Made by a program: the position numbers and the translations under genes | Part shown: piece after piece, positions 1 through 8,077 of the stretch | How positions within the stretch are numbered: position 1 is the first letter of the stretch | Layout: the number at the start of each line of letters is the position of its first letter | NCBI GenBank assembly: GCA_023402395.1 | Contig: JAEYGI010000001.1 | Coordinates: 1 to 53,587, forward strand | Origin: Bacillota bacterium | GTDB lineage: Bacteria > Bacillota > UBA4882 > UBA8346 | Length of the DNA: 53,587 nt | Direction of reading: 5' to 3' | Notes under the pieces: generated by a model | Databases searched by the model: none | What the model was told of the DNA's origin: nothing | The model's input: only the letters and a program-made list of their open reading frames with translations

Positions 1-117
1 GAAAGGCATTATACCCAAGATTCGACTTCATTAATTTCACTGGCGTAATAGGCCACCGTTTCCGGCGAATCACCCCTCCCCGCCGAATTATCTTCCAAAA
101 TCGCCGCATCGGGGAGG

Positions 118-181
118 GGATGGGGGACCAGAGCCAGGAAGGCTCAAGTTCCGGCGTCCACGGATGGAGAACGCCGGGAGG
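118..181 (-). repeat. two-hairpin repeat, copy 1
   Basis: A short element with two adjacent hairpins: GAGCC/GGCTC around a six-base loop, then CCGGCG/CGCCGG around about 15 bases. It matches the reverse complement of 47627-47690 almost base for base, and a diverged relative lies at 352-412. Short open frames across it are shared only because the DNA is repeated, so I treat it as noncoding. Confidence 0.7.
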
Positions 182-351
182 TTTGAATTCGGCAACCTTT
201 TCGACAAACTTCTTCCCAAATACTTACAGGATAGCTTGTTGACATTGCCCTGAGAAGGAAGGAGAGTGGCCATCCGTCGGACGTGTGCCGGAAACTCACT
301 TAGCGCTCTAAAGCTTTTAGGCCCCGGAGGCATCGGTTACTCTTCCCGGTC

Positions 352-412
352 AGGGAACCAGAACCAAGGACGGTTCAAGGTCCGGCGCTCAGGATGAGAT
401 TACGCCGGAAGA
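352..412 (-). repeat. two-hairpin repeat, diverged copy 2
   Basis: Same architecture as the copy at 118-181, but the first stem is GAACC/GGTTC instead of GAGCC/GGCTC. That is a paired, compensatory change. The second stem CCGGCG/CGCCGG is kept while its loop differs. Conservation of pairing rather than sequence suggests the folded form matters. Confidence 0.6.
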
Positions 413-579
413 GCGAGAGATAGGTCTGCGCCTCAGGATTGGACATTCCTCATTAGGACCATGTTCATCACTTAATGATACATTGGGAAATTTTAAGCTG
501 CTTTAGCAGCTTTCTCAACCCGCCTCCTTTCAGCAGGTGGTGGTTGAGTTGCCGCCATCGCCTCCGGTTGGACGGCTGG

Positions 580-777
580 TTATCCACAAGTAATGGCCGG
601 TTATCCACATTCAATAACTGAATATCCACATTTAGTTACTGAATGTGGATTGGGAGTAGCTCCCCCAGTTCATTTATTAACAGAATATCCACATTTAGTT
701 GCTGAATATCCACATTCTTTTACTCAATGAAATGATTCACTAACAGAATATCCACATTCAGTAGCAAAATATCCACA
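580..777 (+). repeat. 21-bp-phased array with DnaA-box-like cores
   Basis: The core TATCCACA occurs at footprint starts 580, 601, 622, 685, 706, 748 and 769, all congruent modulo 21, and an inverted TGTGGAT lies at 644-650 near the missing 643 position. The first two cores are TTATCCACA, a perfect DnaA-box consensus; the others are ATATCCACA, one base off. The bases between cores form a loose palindrome of type TTnAGTnACTnAA. Stops interrupt the frames, so it is not a peptide repeat. No dnaA or dnaN is in view, so origin function is not supported. Confidence 0.8.
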
Positions 778-858
778 TTTAGTTACTGAATGAAATAGGG
801 GAATGACTCCCCGAATGATTTTAACCGGGAAATTATCGCAGTTGGTTTTTGAAGATGA

Positions 859-1250
859 TTATACAGTTTTATCTGCAAGATAAACTAAACCTTTGAATGC
901 TCTGTCAAAGCAGCCCACGGTTCCGACGGCGGAATACTTTTTCACCGCGCTCCCGACCATCCCTGGCCTTCGCTTCTTTAACCCTTCCTGGGTCTGATCC
1001 GAAAAAGTATTCAAAAGGGCGCCGGATTCGGCCTGATCCCATCCTGGGGTCCTCATCTTTGGGCCGTCCTGTCCCTGAAAACCGCGTGGTTTCGGACTTC
1101 CTGCGATGCATCCGGAACCCGTCTTCGCCATCCTGGCCTTTCGTCTGGCTACCGGGTTGTGGCTTCCGATGTCCCCTTCGCATGGCGACCGCTGTTTTTC
1201 ATCCCGAAAAGAAGCGTCGCCAGCTTTCATCCATGAAGGCTGCTGCGTGA
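859..1250. other. gene-free GC-rich stretch with long-range inverted repeat
   Basis: Several overlapping frames are open on both strands, but none has a good ribosome binding site or recognisable protein character. The DNA holds a perfect 12-bp inverted repeat, GAATACTTTTTC at 932-943 and GAAAAAGTATTC at 1001-1012. A near repeat of CCATCC(C)TGGCCTT also occurs twice. It may be another noncoding repeat; I assign no function. Confidence 0.35.
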
Positions 1251-1303
1251 GATAGCCAGGGTAGTATATGGGTACTGATCTCAGCGTTGTTAATGATAGG
1301 AAT

Positions 1304-1624
1304 TTACGCCCTAATCATTGTGAGGAACTTTTCCGCTCCTTGCCTCAACTGGTCGACCCAACGGCCAAGCAGAATTCCGTCGGCCATTCCCTGGATATAG
1401 ACCAGTTCATCCTGGCGGTTCATCAACGCGGTCCGGCTCGAATCGTAGTCATCCAGCAAATTTTGTTGCTCCGAGGGGAGAGTGGTCAGAAGTTGTTGCA
1501 AAATCTCCTCCGGTTTCTTTTCCAGTTCCACATATTCCCGGTCAAGAGGGAGAATTCGTTCATGAATTTTGTCAAGCCGATCGAAGATGATTTTTTGGAT
1601 ATCTTCACTGTCGCTGAGCAGCAT
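1304..1624 (-). CDS. small hypothetical protein (106 aa)
   Basis: I place the start at the ATG at 1624, preceded by TAGGAGGATACCCG; the longer frame to 1663 lacks a site of that quality. The protein is acidic and mostly helical, with a charged N-terminal half and a C-terminal helix containing YIQGMADGILLGRWV. This pattern resembles small Firmicute helper proteins of about 110 residues such as DUF6809-type proteins, but that is only a resemblance. It stands alone, divergent from the regulator that starts at 1835. Confidence 0.6.
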   Translation of the reverse strand: MLLSDSEDIQKIIFDRLDKIHERILPLDREYVELEKKPEEILQQLLTTLPSEQQNLLDDYDSSRTALMNRQDELVYIQGMADGILLGRWVDQLRQGAEKFLTMIRA

Positions 1625-1737
1625 CGGGTATCCTCCTAACATCAATGATTGGTGAAAGCTCAAAAATCAAAACATGCCTTCCGCCTTGAGACGAAAGGGA
1701 GTTTGTGGTAAAATTAGATAATAATTTTAACAATTTA

Positions 1738-1800
1738 GCAAAAAAATTGAATTTTTTATACTTACTTTCATACTTTATTATACTTCATTTGAAATATAAT
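1738..1800 (+). promoter_or_regulatory. putative promoter/operator of the XRE regulator
   Basis: A very AT-rich stretch just before the regulator gene. ATACTT occurs at 1758, 1770 and 1780, about one helical turn apart, followed by TATAAT at 1795-1800. Spaced direct repeats next to a -10 box are a common arrangement for autoregulating XRE repressors. The -35 box is not clear. Confidence 0.4.
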
Positions 1801-1834
1801 ATTAAGTGATTCTCCATTTTTGGGAGGGAACGGA

Positions 1835-2176
1835 TTGTCTGAGGTTGGGCGACGGATAAAAGAACTCCGTCTTGAACGCCATTGGAGTCAAGAGTATTTG
1901 GCCGAAAAAGCGGGCATCGGCCAGCAGTATATTAGCAAATACGAATCGGGTAAAATGGTTCCTACGCTGAAGACATTGGAAAAATTGGCGGGCGTGTTCG
2001 GAGTTTCGGCCGATTTTTTGCAGGCCAGGGAGAAGATTGATTTAGCGGCTTTGAATATTAAAGATGAAAAGCTGCTTGAGTTATTGGACGAGTTGGATAG
2101 TTTAAACGAAGAGGATTTGCTAACGGTCAAAAATGTAATCGAGGCGTTGGTTTATCGGAGGAAGAAGCAGGGGTAG
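1835..2176 (+). CDS. XRE-family transcriptional regulator
   Basis: A 113-residue DNA-binding protein. Residues about 4-58 form a Cro/C1-type helix-turn-helix: RRIKELRLERHWSQEYLAEK, then GIGQQYISKYESGK and a third helix ending in GVSADFL. The C-terminal half is acidic and leucine-rich and probably dimerises. I prefer the TTG at 1835 because GGAGGG lies seven bases upstream; the frame opens five codons earlier, but that codon overlaps the ribosome binding site. It probably represses its own AT-rich promoter. No phage genes are nearby, so its other targets are unknown. Confidence 0.88.
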   Translation: MSEVGRRIKELRLERHWSQEYLAEKAGIGQQYISKYESGKMVPTLKTLEKLAGVFGVSADFLQAREKIDLAALNIKDEKLLELLDELDSLNEEDLLTVKNVIEALVYRRKKQG

Positions 2177-2179
2177 ATA

Positions 2180-2299
2180 TTGGTATTACAACTAAATGTC
2201 CGCCTCGGGAATTATCCTGTATCTATTGAACTCAAATGGGCAGATAAATGGAGCTTGAATGAATTAGAAAACAGTCTTAAGGACCAATTAACTAGGTAA
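2180..2299 (+). pseudogene. remnant of a C-terminal protein fragment
   Basis: Right after the regulator, an open stretch of 39 codons ends in TAA at 2297. It reads as real protein sequence, with GNYPVSIELKWADKWSLNE followed by LENSLKDQLTR. That pattern resembles the end of larger proteins with a PD-(D/E)XK-like fold (valine/isoleucine-E-x-K, W-S/T, QL). There is no ribosome binding site and no upstream domain, so this is probably the tail of a decayed gene. The family assignment is tentative. Confidence 0.35.
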
Positions 2300-2486
2300 G
2301 TATTTACGCTCTCCAAATTCAAACTATAGTGTTGTTAGTGATATCTTCGTGGTAGAAAGGTCTCAGAACTCGTGATCAAACATATCAACCACGAAAGCTC
2401 ACAAAGACCACGAAAAAGATCTGAAAAACTTCATTTAGTGGCCCGGTTTGTTCATCGGATCTTAGGTTGGCGTGGCTCGCTTACGT

Positions 2487-2876
2487 TTATTGGGAAAGAA
2501 TCTTTTGACTCACAAAGCTCATTACGTGTTCTGCGTCAATAATTGCTTGTTTCATATCGCGATCTAAAATTTCAATTTCAAAGGGATATCTTGGCTGGAC
2601 ACTATACGGCGTCAGATTGATACATGACTGGCTTATCGCATCAAAGGTTTCATTCAGATCAGCGCACATTTTGCATAGTAGTCGTAAATCGTGGGTTCGC
2701 GGCGGTTCCGCATCTTGCTGAATCAGATAACATTTCAACATTTTTTCTGCTGCTTGCTCACAGTGATAACAGACAATTTCCAGAGGAACCGGGCGCATGC
2801 CCAGGAGATATTTGGCGCTGTCGAGATCCTTGCGCGCAAAATCAAGCCATTCCTTGACAATAACGTTTTTATCCAT
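2487..2876 (-). CDS. HEPN-domain protein (toxin-like partner of MNT)
   Basis: A 129-residue all-helical HEPN protein (PF05168 type). It shows the family pattern CYHCEQAAEKMLKCYLI in the second helix and PPRTHDLRLL at the turn to the third. The ATG at 2876 lies inside the end of the nucleotidyltransferase gene, with an 8-bp overlap, so the two are translated together. The longer frame to 2957 only reads through the neighbour in another register. HEPN/MNT pairs act as toxin-antitoxin or nucleotide-modification modules. The RX4-6H RNase motif of HepT is not obvious here, so the biochemical activity is open. Confidence 0.82.
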   Translation of the reverse strand: MDKNVIVKEWLDFARKDLDSAKYLLGMRPVPLEIVCYHCEQAAEKMLKCYLIQQDAEPPRTHDLRLLCKMCADLNETFDAISQSCINLTPYSVQPRYPFEIEILDRDMKQAIIDAEHVMSFVSQKILSQ

Positions 2877-3195
2877 ACAGCAGCACCCCGTCCCTGGCGA
2901 CCGTTCTTTCAATGGTCGGCAACAGCTTTCGCCGCTGAAAGTCGCTGGCCCGCCCAACTAGGATGTCGATGGGTTTCGTTTGTTGCTTGTAGAGGGCGCC
3001 GCCGATGATCTGCATGGCTTCGATGGGGCGAATGCCGCCATCTGGAATTACGACATAAAGATCGAAATCACTGTGTTGTGACTGCGTCCCATAGGCATGG
3101 GAACCGAAAAGGTAGATTGAATCGGCCTTGACCGTATTCAAAATGATTTGCTTAATGGTTTCTAACTCATGAATTGTTTGCGAATCCACTCTCAT
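2869..3195 (-). CDS. MNT-type nucleotidyltransferase (antitoxin-like)
   Basis: A 108-residue minimal nucleotidyltransferase. The hallmark GSHAYGTQSQHSDFDLYVVI (residues about 32-51) carries the GS motif and the two metal-binding aspartates of the pol-beta superfamily. The third acidic strand is IDILVG. In MntA/HepT systems this protein modifies and neutralises the HEPN partner; the partner gene follows directly with an 8-bp overlap. The start may be the ATG at 3195 or the GTG one codon earlier. A second pair of the same kind lies at 19009-19841. Confidence 0.85.
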   Translation of the reverse strand: MRVDSQTIHELETIKQIILNTVKADSIYLFGSHAYGTQSQHSDFDLYVVIPDGGIRPIEAMQIIGGALYKQQTKPIDILVGRASDFQRRKLLPTIERTVARDGVLLYG

Positions 3196-3309
3196 CACCT
3201 ACCTATGGGTTAATTATACCGTCATCGGTGGAACACCGTCAAGCAACGCCATCCGAGATGGGCTGTATGCTGGAAGGATGTAAGCATCGACTGACTTTGG
3301 GATAATATT

Positions 3310-3344
3310 AAACGGGGCCGTTCCGAAAGGAGCGGCCCCGTTTA
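3310..3344. terminator. strong hairpin, probable bidirectional terminator
   Basis: A 14-bp stem AACGGGGCCGTTCC / GGAGCGGCCCCGTT closed by a GAAA loop, with one G-T pair and flanking A/T tracts. It stands alone between the HEPN/MNT pair and a dispersed repeat, with no gene reading into it from the left. Confidence 0.6.
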
Positions 3345-3407
3345 GTTTACCCTATTTGATCTTTAATCCGAGTATCAGTCTACTTAGCAGAAACAATTTC
3401 TTCGGAA

Positions 3408-3733
3408 CCGCTAAGTAGGGACAACCATCTTAGTCACTTGAAAACTGTCCGGCGCTTCGGCTTTCACAGCGCCGGGATGAGTCTTGCCGGACCGTGACCA
3501 CGGACGGTTACAGTTAAGGCGCAGGCCGGATGCCGTAGCGCCTGAATTGGTTGAACTTGCAGATTTACATACGCGTCGTCAAAAGCGAGGACTTCTAGGC
3601 GCGCCCCCTCAGTCGGCTCATTTTAGCAAGCTTGATTTGCTTAGCCGAGCTGCAAGCCTACATCCTCGCAAATCGTAGCAACGACGAAATCCGACGCTTT
3701 TCACGGCGCATCAACCAATCCGGCAATTCTTTT
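3408..3733 (-). repeat. modular dispersed repeat, copy D (inverted)
   Basis: The reverse complement matches the copies at 47214-47520, 48721-48964 and 51279-51608. Shared blocks in order are TTGCCGGATTGGTTGATGCG, AGCGTCGGATTTCGTCGTTG, CGCGCCTAGAAGTCCTCGC, a CCGGCGCTGTGAAAG block, and the CCCTACTTAGCGG end. This copy has a different central hairpin module from the other three. It shares with the 51279 copy an extra block of about 55 bases containing CCGTCCGTGGTCACGG. The open frame across it is an artefact of the repeat. Confidence 0.8.
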
Positions 3734-3796
3734 GCCCCTTTCTTTCATTGTCCTACTAGATTTCTTGCTGGGCTATCTTAATATTCGGCATCTTTA

Positions 3797-5737
3797 TTAA
3801 TACGGCAGCCTCGGCCGGTATCCCAGAATCTGCTTGGCCGTTTTGTAGGTCGATTTGTATTCGGCCTCGGTCAGGAACTTCCGGGTCGCGGTTTCGGCCG
3901 CGATGGCGCCGTCGCCGCTGTTTTGATATTCACGGAAGAACTGCTTGGCGGCGGTGGAGTTGTTATCCCAGTCCCTCCAGGCGTCGGCGGCGATTTGGGC
4001 GTGCAACTGAGAGGCGATGAACACCACCTTGGCCTGGTTCGGCGCGCCGTTGCTCCCGCCGTTCCAGGCGCCCCGGCCGAGATAGATGTTTTTGGCGTTC
4101 ATGGCGGGATCCACAGTCAACAGGCAATTCTGGAACACATAACCGTTATTGAACCCGGCGCCGTTGGTGTCCGACGGCGCGGCCGCGGTCAGATAGCCGC
4201 CGTTTGGATAAAGCAGGGAATGGATATGGCAATCCTTGAACAGCACGGTCGCGCCACCGCAGATGAAATCGACCTCGCCCTCGATATAGCAGTTTTCAAA
4301 ATATTGCCGGCCCGACCGGAGATAGAGCGTGTCCTGCTGCCCGAGGAAGATGCAATTTTTCAAATAGCCGCCGTGCACGTTCTTAGTGGCCAGAGTGACC
4401 GAGCGACGCTCGACATTGCCCCAGGTCCGGTTCCATTCCGCCCCCTTGTTGTAGAACGTAATGTTTTCGGCCGTAAAATAGCCGGATTCGGCCAGATTCA
4501 CCTCGACCAGAATGTTGCCGTCGATACCGCCGTAATCGGCCTCATAGCCGTAGATGACGGTGTTGGCCGGGCTTTCGCCGATCAGACTGAGATCGGGTTT
4601 GGTGATTTTCAGCTTTTCCTGATACAGCCCTGGCTTGATGTAAATCAGCGACCCGGGCTGAACCGCTTCGATGGCGGCGGCGATGGTTTTATAAGTTCCA
4701 GCCTTGCCCGACGGATCGACCACGGCGGCGGCCTTTTTGAGCAGGTTCCCTTTCAGCTTCGGAGTCGCGGTCACTTTCTGGGCCGCGTTTTTGCTGTAGG
4801 GGAGCTTGGCGAGATCGATCCGGCCGTCTTTGATAAACGAAGGATCGACATAATTGGGATCCTTGCTGCTGGCGTCGGCCGCGGTCAGATTGATGCCCGC
4901 CGGTTTTTGGGCCGGCTTTTGGCTCACCGGGTCCGTGTCGTCCACCAGTTCCGGCGCTGCCTCCAGGTTGAAACCGATGATCCGGCTCAACTCGGCGAGG
5001 CTCTTGCCGCTGACGTCCTCGTCCTTAATCAGCAGGAAATAGGGGTAGCGTCCGATGGCATTGGTGCTGCCGTCATTGTCCCCGAATTGAAAGAAGTTGC
5101 CGGAACCGTTTTGCTTTTCAAAGTTGGTGGTCTGATGGCGCTGTTTGCCGTCGACGAAGGCGGTGGCGGTCATCGCTTTCCCGTCCGGCGCCAGATCGAA
5201 TACCAGCCGGAAATCATGCCAGTCCGAAACGATATCGTCGGGCCGCAGATTGGTCTGGCCGGTGCTGCCCTTGATCTGATTGCTGGTATTGTGCCGGAGC
5301 ACCGCCTGATAGGCGCCGCGCTGCCACATGGCCCAAAAGATCCCGTAAGGAGTGCCCCGGTCCGGCACTACCGCGCCTTTGGCTTTAAAAATAAAAGTGA
5401 TCCTGGTTTCGGCGCCGTCCAAGGGGATCGTAAACAGGTCGTTCCGGCCGTCCAGGGTGTTCAGCTTCAAGACCTTATTCCCTGACTGGCCGCTGACCAA
5501 CAGGAAATGGGAGTTGAACGTCTCCGAAGCGATAAACCCGTTGGCTTGAATGTCCGCTTTGGCGTCGCCGGGATTCTTGAGGCCGGGAACATAGAGAATG
5601 TAATTGGACGGCAGTTTAATGCCGGTGACGTTATTGGGCGAGGGTTGCGTCGCCTGCTCCGCCTGGACGTACAGCGCGGCCGGACCGACGCAAAGGACCA
5701 GCATAATTAAGAGCGCCGCGACATGCTTGAAAGTCAA
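3797..5737 (-). CDS. secreted pectinesterase (CE8) with N-terminal beta-sandwich domain
   Basis: A 646-residue exported enzyme that removes methyl esters from pectin so that lyases can cut it. Residues 1-26 are a signal peptide. About 45-265 form a concanavalin/LamG-like domain that probably binds carbohydrate, and a proline-rich linker follows. The CE8 beta-helix runs from about 338 to 610. Catalytic residues are visible: the oxyanion Gln and acid/base Asp in GQQDTLY (about 465), the nucleophile Asp in GEVDFICGG (about 487), and the Arg in YLGRGAW (about 553). It is divergent from the pectinesterase-like gene at 5984 across a shared 246-bp regulatory region. Confidence 0.92.
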   Translation of the reverse strand: MTFKHVAALLIMLVLCVGPAALYVQAEQATQPSPNNVTGIKLPSNYILYVPGLKNPGDAKADIQANGFIASETFNSHFLLVSGQSGNKVLKLNTLDGRNDLFTIPLDGAETRITFIFKAKGAVVPDRGTPYGIFWAMWQRGAYQAVLRHNTSNQIKGSTGQTNLRPDDIVSDWHDFRLVFDLAPDGKAMTATAFVDGKQRHQTTNFEKQNGSGNFFQFGDNDGSTNAIGRYPYFLLIKDEDVSGKSLAELSRIIGFNLEAAPELVDDTDPVSQKPAQKPAGINLTAADASSKDPNYVDPSFIKDGRIDLAKLPYSKNAAQKVTATPKLKGNLLKKAAAVVDPSGKAGTYKTIAAAIEAVQPGSLIYIKPGLYQEKLKITKPDLSLIGESPANTVIYGYEADYGGIDGNILVEVNLAESGYFTAENITFYNKGAEWNRTWGNVERRSVTLATKNVHGGYLKNCIFLGQQDTLYLRSGRQYFENCYIEGEVDFICGGATVLFKDCHIHSLLYPNGGYLTAAAPSDTNGAGFNNGYVFQNCLLTVDPAMNAKNIYLGRGAWNGGSNGAPNQAKVVFIASQLHAQIAADAWRDWDNNSTAAKQFFREYQNSGDGAIAAETATRKFLTEAEYKSTYKTAKQILGYRPRLPY

Positions 5738-5867
5738 TGAAATTCCCCCTTGTTATTTTTTTCTAATATTTCAACAAAGCGACTCAAAATCCTTCCATAT
5801 AAAAGGAGGCGGCGGATGGTCCCGCCGCGTTTTGTAGCGGGGATGACGCAGAGTTTTTACTAAACAT

Positions 5868-5942
5868 TTTAACAAAAAAACGCAAATTAGAATCAAAGTG
5901 AGCAAAATAGGCACAGTTTTTTGTAAATGATTCCATTATAAT
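5868..5942 (+). promoter_or_regulatory. shared promoter element of pectin genes, copy 1
   Basis: The stretch TTTTAACAAAAAAACGCAA, then AGCAAAATAGGCACAGTTTTTT, ends in TATAAT at 5937-5942. The same blocks recur at 8078-8154 before the first pectate lyase, with the same 66-bp distance from AACAAAAA to TATAAT. A -35 box is weak in both, as expected for a promoter that needs an activator. It probably carries the binding site of a pectin-response regulator, which is not encoded in this window. Confidence 0.6.
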
Positions 5943-5983
5943 TAAAATAAATCAGATAATTCGAAAAATAAGGAGGGTAATTG

Positions 5984-7978
5984 ATGGATAAGAAGTTTGG
6001 CATGCCGCTTATCCTGGCTTTGGTCATTTTAGTGACATTAGGGCTGTTGACGGGAGGCGCCGGCGCCGCTGCATTATTCAGCGATGATTTCGAGGACGGC
6101 AATTCCAGCGGGTGGTCCACATCCAACGGGAGCTGGTCGGTGGTGACCGACGGCTCGAAAGTATACAAGCAATCCAGTACTTCGACAACGGCCCACGCCT
6201 ATGGCGGGACCGCCGGCTGGACCGCTTATTCGCTGCAGGCCCGGGCCAAGGCGGTGAGTTTCAACGGGAGTGGCCGTTATTTCGGGATTTTGGCCCGCTA
6301 TCAAAGTTCCAGCAACTATTATTTGCTGGCGCTCAGCAACACCGGCGTTCTTGAGATCCGCAAGAAGGCCGGAGGCACGGTGACGGTGCTGGCATCCAAG
6401 GCATACAGCGTGGCTACGGGAACCTGGTATACCTTGAAACTGACGGTCAGCGGCAGCAGCCTTCAGGGCTATGTAGACGGCGCGCTGGAACTGTCGGCCT
6501 CCGATTCGTCCTTGACCACCGGAAAGATCGGATGTACCGCGTATTACGCGAGCGCCGAATTTGACGATATCCTCGTCGATGATCTGAGTGGAACCGCGAC
6601 GCCGACTCCGACAAGCGTGACCCCGACGCCCACACCGGGCAGCGCCACACCGACACCTACCCCGACTCCTTCCAGCGTAACGCCGACGCCAACACCGTCG
6701 AGCGCGACCCCAACCCCTACGCCGGGCGGAGCGACACCAACACCGACTCCCACCGCCACGGCTCCGGTCGGCGGAACCATTGTCGTGTCCAAAGACGGCA
6801 GCGGCAATTTTACGACCATCCAGGCGGCGCTCGACAGCATCCCGGCCAATAACGGCGCATGGATCACGATTGCCGTGAAAAACGGAATCTATAACGAGCA
6901 TGTTTTTATCGCCAAAAGTTATATCGCCTTGATCGGCGAAGACCGTGAGAATACCAGAGTGGAACTGGCGCTGGACCGTGCCGCCTGGAATTCGGAGATG
7001 GGCGTTACTAACACTGGCTCGGGAGTGATCAATATCGGATGCACCGCGCCGGACAGCGCCAAAGTGATGACCAAGGTCGACACCACCGATGTTTTCATCG
7101 GCAACTTGACCGTATCCAACACCGCCGCCGTCGGTTCCAGCACGGTTTATACCCATGCGATCCGGGGTGAAAGCACCGCGACCTGTATCAGTATCGTCTC
7201 CGCCAATGTGCTCGGGATGGGCAGCGACCCGCTGGCACTCTGGAATACCACCACCGGCATGTATTATCACGCCGACTGTACCTTCCAGGGGAAGATCGAC
7301 GCGGTCTGCCCGCGCGGCTGGTGCTATGACATTGGCAGCACTTACATTGAAGTCGGAAACAGCGCTCCGATCTGGCATGAGGGAGCCGCCGGTAGCGGCC
7401 AAAAATTTGTAATCCGGAACGCCTATGTCATGCCGGATAGCCCCAAAAACTTCAAGCTGCTCAATGGCCAGAAGGAGTCCACCGTCTATCTGCTGGACAG
7501 CTACTTCTATAACTCCGGCGGCAAGACGCTCTCCGAGGGAAGCGTTTATGCGGCCTATTATTACAACTGTCATATGGAAGGCGGCGATCAAAGCTGGCAT
7601 GCGGATAATTTGTCCAGCGCGCCGAATGCGCCGGCCCAGTCCCAGATTACGGCGAAATGGACCTTCAACAACGAATGGGATCCTGAAAACACGCTGCCCG
7701 CGGCGTTGCCGTCCGTCTCAATTCCGCAGCCGTGGCACAAAGCCTATGACGTTTCCAATACGCCGCAACTTCGTTGGATCAAAGCTAAAGACGCTTATTC
7801 CTACAATATCTATTTCGGAACGGCCGCTTCCCCCGGCTATGCGGGAAATACGACCGCCAACACTTACAATCCGGGAACATTGGCCCGTGGAGGGACCTAT
7901 TACTGGCGCGTGGACGCCGTTACTCAAAACGGCATCGTGTCTGGTCCGGTCTGGTTGTTTACGGTAAGCGGCAATTAA
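5984..7978 (+). CDS. secreted pectinesterase-like protein, atypical active site
   Basis: A 664-residue exported protein starting at the ATG at 5984 behind AGGAGGG. The signal peptide ends near AGAAALF. Residues about 29-202 form a beta-sandwich nearly identical to that of the two pectate lyases downstream. About 203-260 are a Pro-Thr linker, about 264-572 a CE8-like beta-helix (opening VVSKDGSGNFTTIQAAL), and about 575-664 a fibronectin-III-like domain. The usual GxQDTL motif reads GMGSDPLAL, so the oxyanion-hole Gln is Ser. The nucleophile Asp is kept in GKIDAVCPRG, but no LGRPW-type Arg motif is visible. It may be a divergent esterase or a binding protein. Confidence 0.85.
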   Translation: MDKKFGMPLILALVILVTLGLLTGGAGAAALFSDDFEDGNSSGWSTSNGSWSVVTDGSKVYKQSSTSTTAHAYGGTAGWTAYSLQARAKAVSFNGSGRYFGILARYQSSSNYYLLALSNTGVLEIRKKAGGTVTVLASKAYSVATGTWYTLKLTVSGSSLQGYVDGALELSASDSSLTTGKIGCTAYYASAEFDDILVDDLSGTATPTPTSVTPTPTPGSATPTPTPTPSSVTPTPTPSSATPTPTPGGATPTPTPTATAPVGGTIVVSKDGSGNFTTIQAALDSIPANNGAWITIAVKNGIYNEHVFIAKSYIALIGEDRENTRVELALDRAAWNSEMGVTNTGSGVINIGCTAPDSAKVMTKVDTTDVFIGNLTVSNTAAVGSSTVYTHAIRGESTATCISIVSANVLGMGSDPLALWNTTTGMYYHADCTFQGKIDAVCPRGWCYDIGSTYIEVGNSAPIWHEGAAGSGQKFVIRNAYVMPDSPKNFKLLNGQKESTVYLLDSYFYNSGGKTLSEGSVYAAYYYNCHMEGGDQSWHADNLSSAPNAPAQSQITAKWTFNNEWDPENTLPAALPSVSIPQPWHKAYDVSNTPQLRWIKAKDAYSYNIYFGTAASPGYAGNTTANTYNPGTLARGGTYYWRVDAVTQNGIVSGPVWLFTVSGN

Positions 7979-8005
7979 ATAACGCCGGATTTGTGATTAA
8001 CATGA

Positions 8006-8037
8006 AACCAACCGGGGCGATTTCCGGTTGGTTTTTT
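8006..8037 (+). terminator. Rho-independent terminator
   Basis: AACCAACCGG and CCGGTTGGTT pair around an eight-base loop and are followed by TTTTTT. It lies 28 bases after the stop of the pectinesterase-like gene and ends that transcript. Confidence 0.85.
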
Positions 8038-8077
8038 GCCTGGCGGATAAAATGTAGGAATAAAATATTTAGTAAAA

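Noticed and set aside
580..777. Chromosomal origin of replication
   Set aside because: DnaA-box-like cores are present, but dnaA/dnaN, an AT-rich unwinding element and a skew change are not demonstrated; the exact 21-bp grid links it to the other arrays instead.
3923..5485. 520-codon plus-strand frame opposite the pectinesterase gene
   Set aside because: Shadow of the GC-rich minus-strand gene; no family, no start site, while the minus frame has intact CE8 motifs.
6074..7600. 508-codon minus-strand frame opposite the pectinesterase-like gene
   Set aside because: Shadow frame with Arg/Gly-rich, low-complexity translation of the linker; the plus strand has signal peptide, domains and a ribosome binding site.
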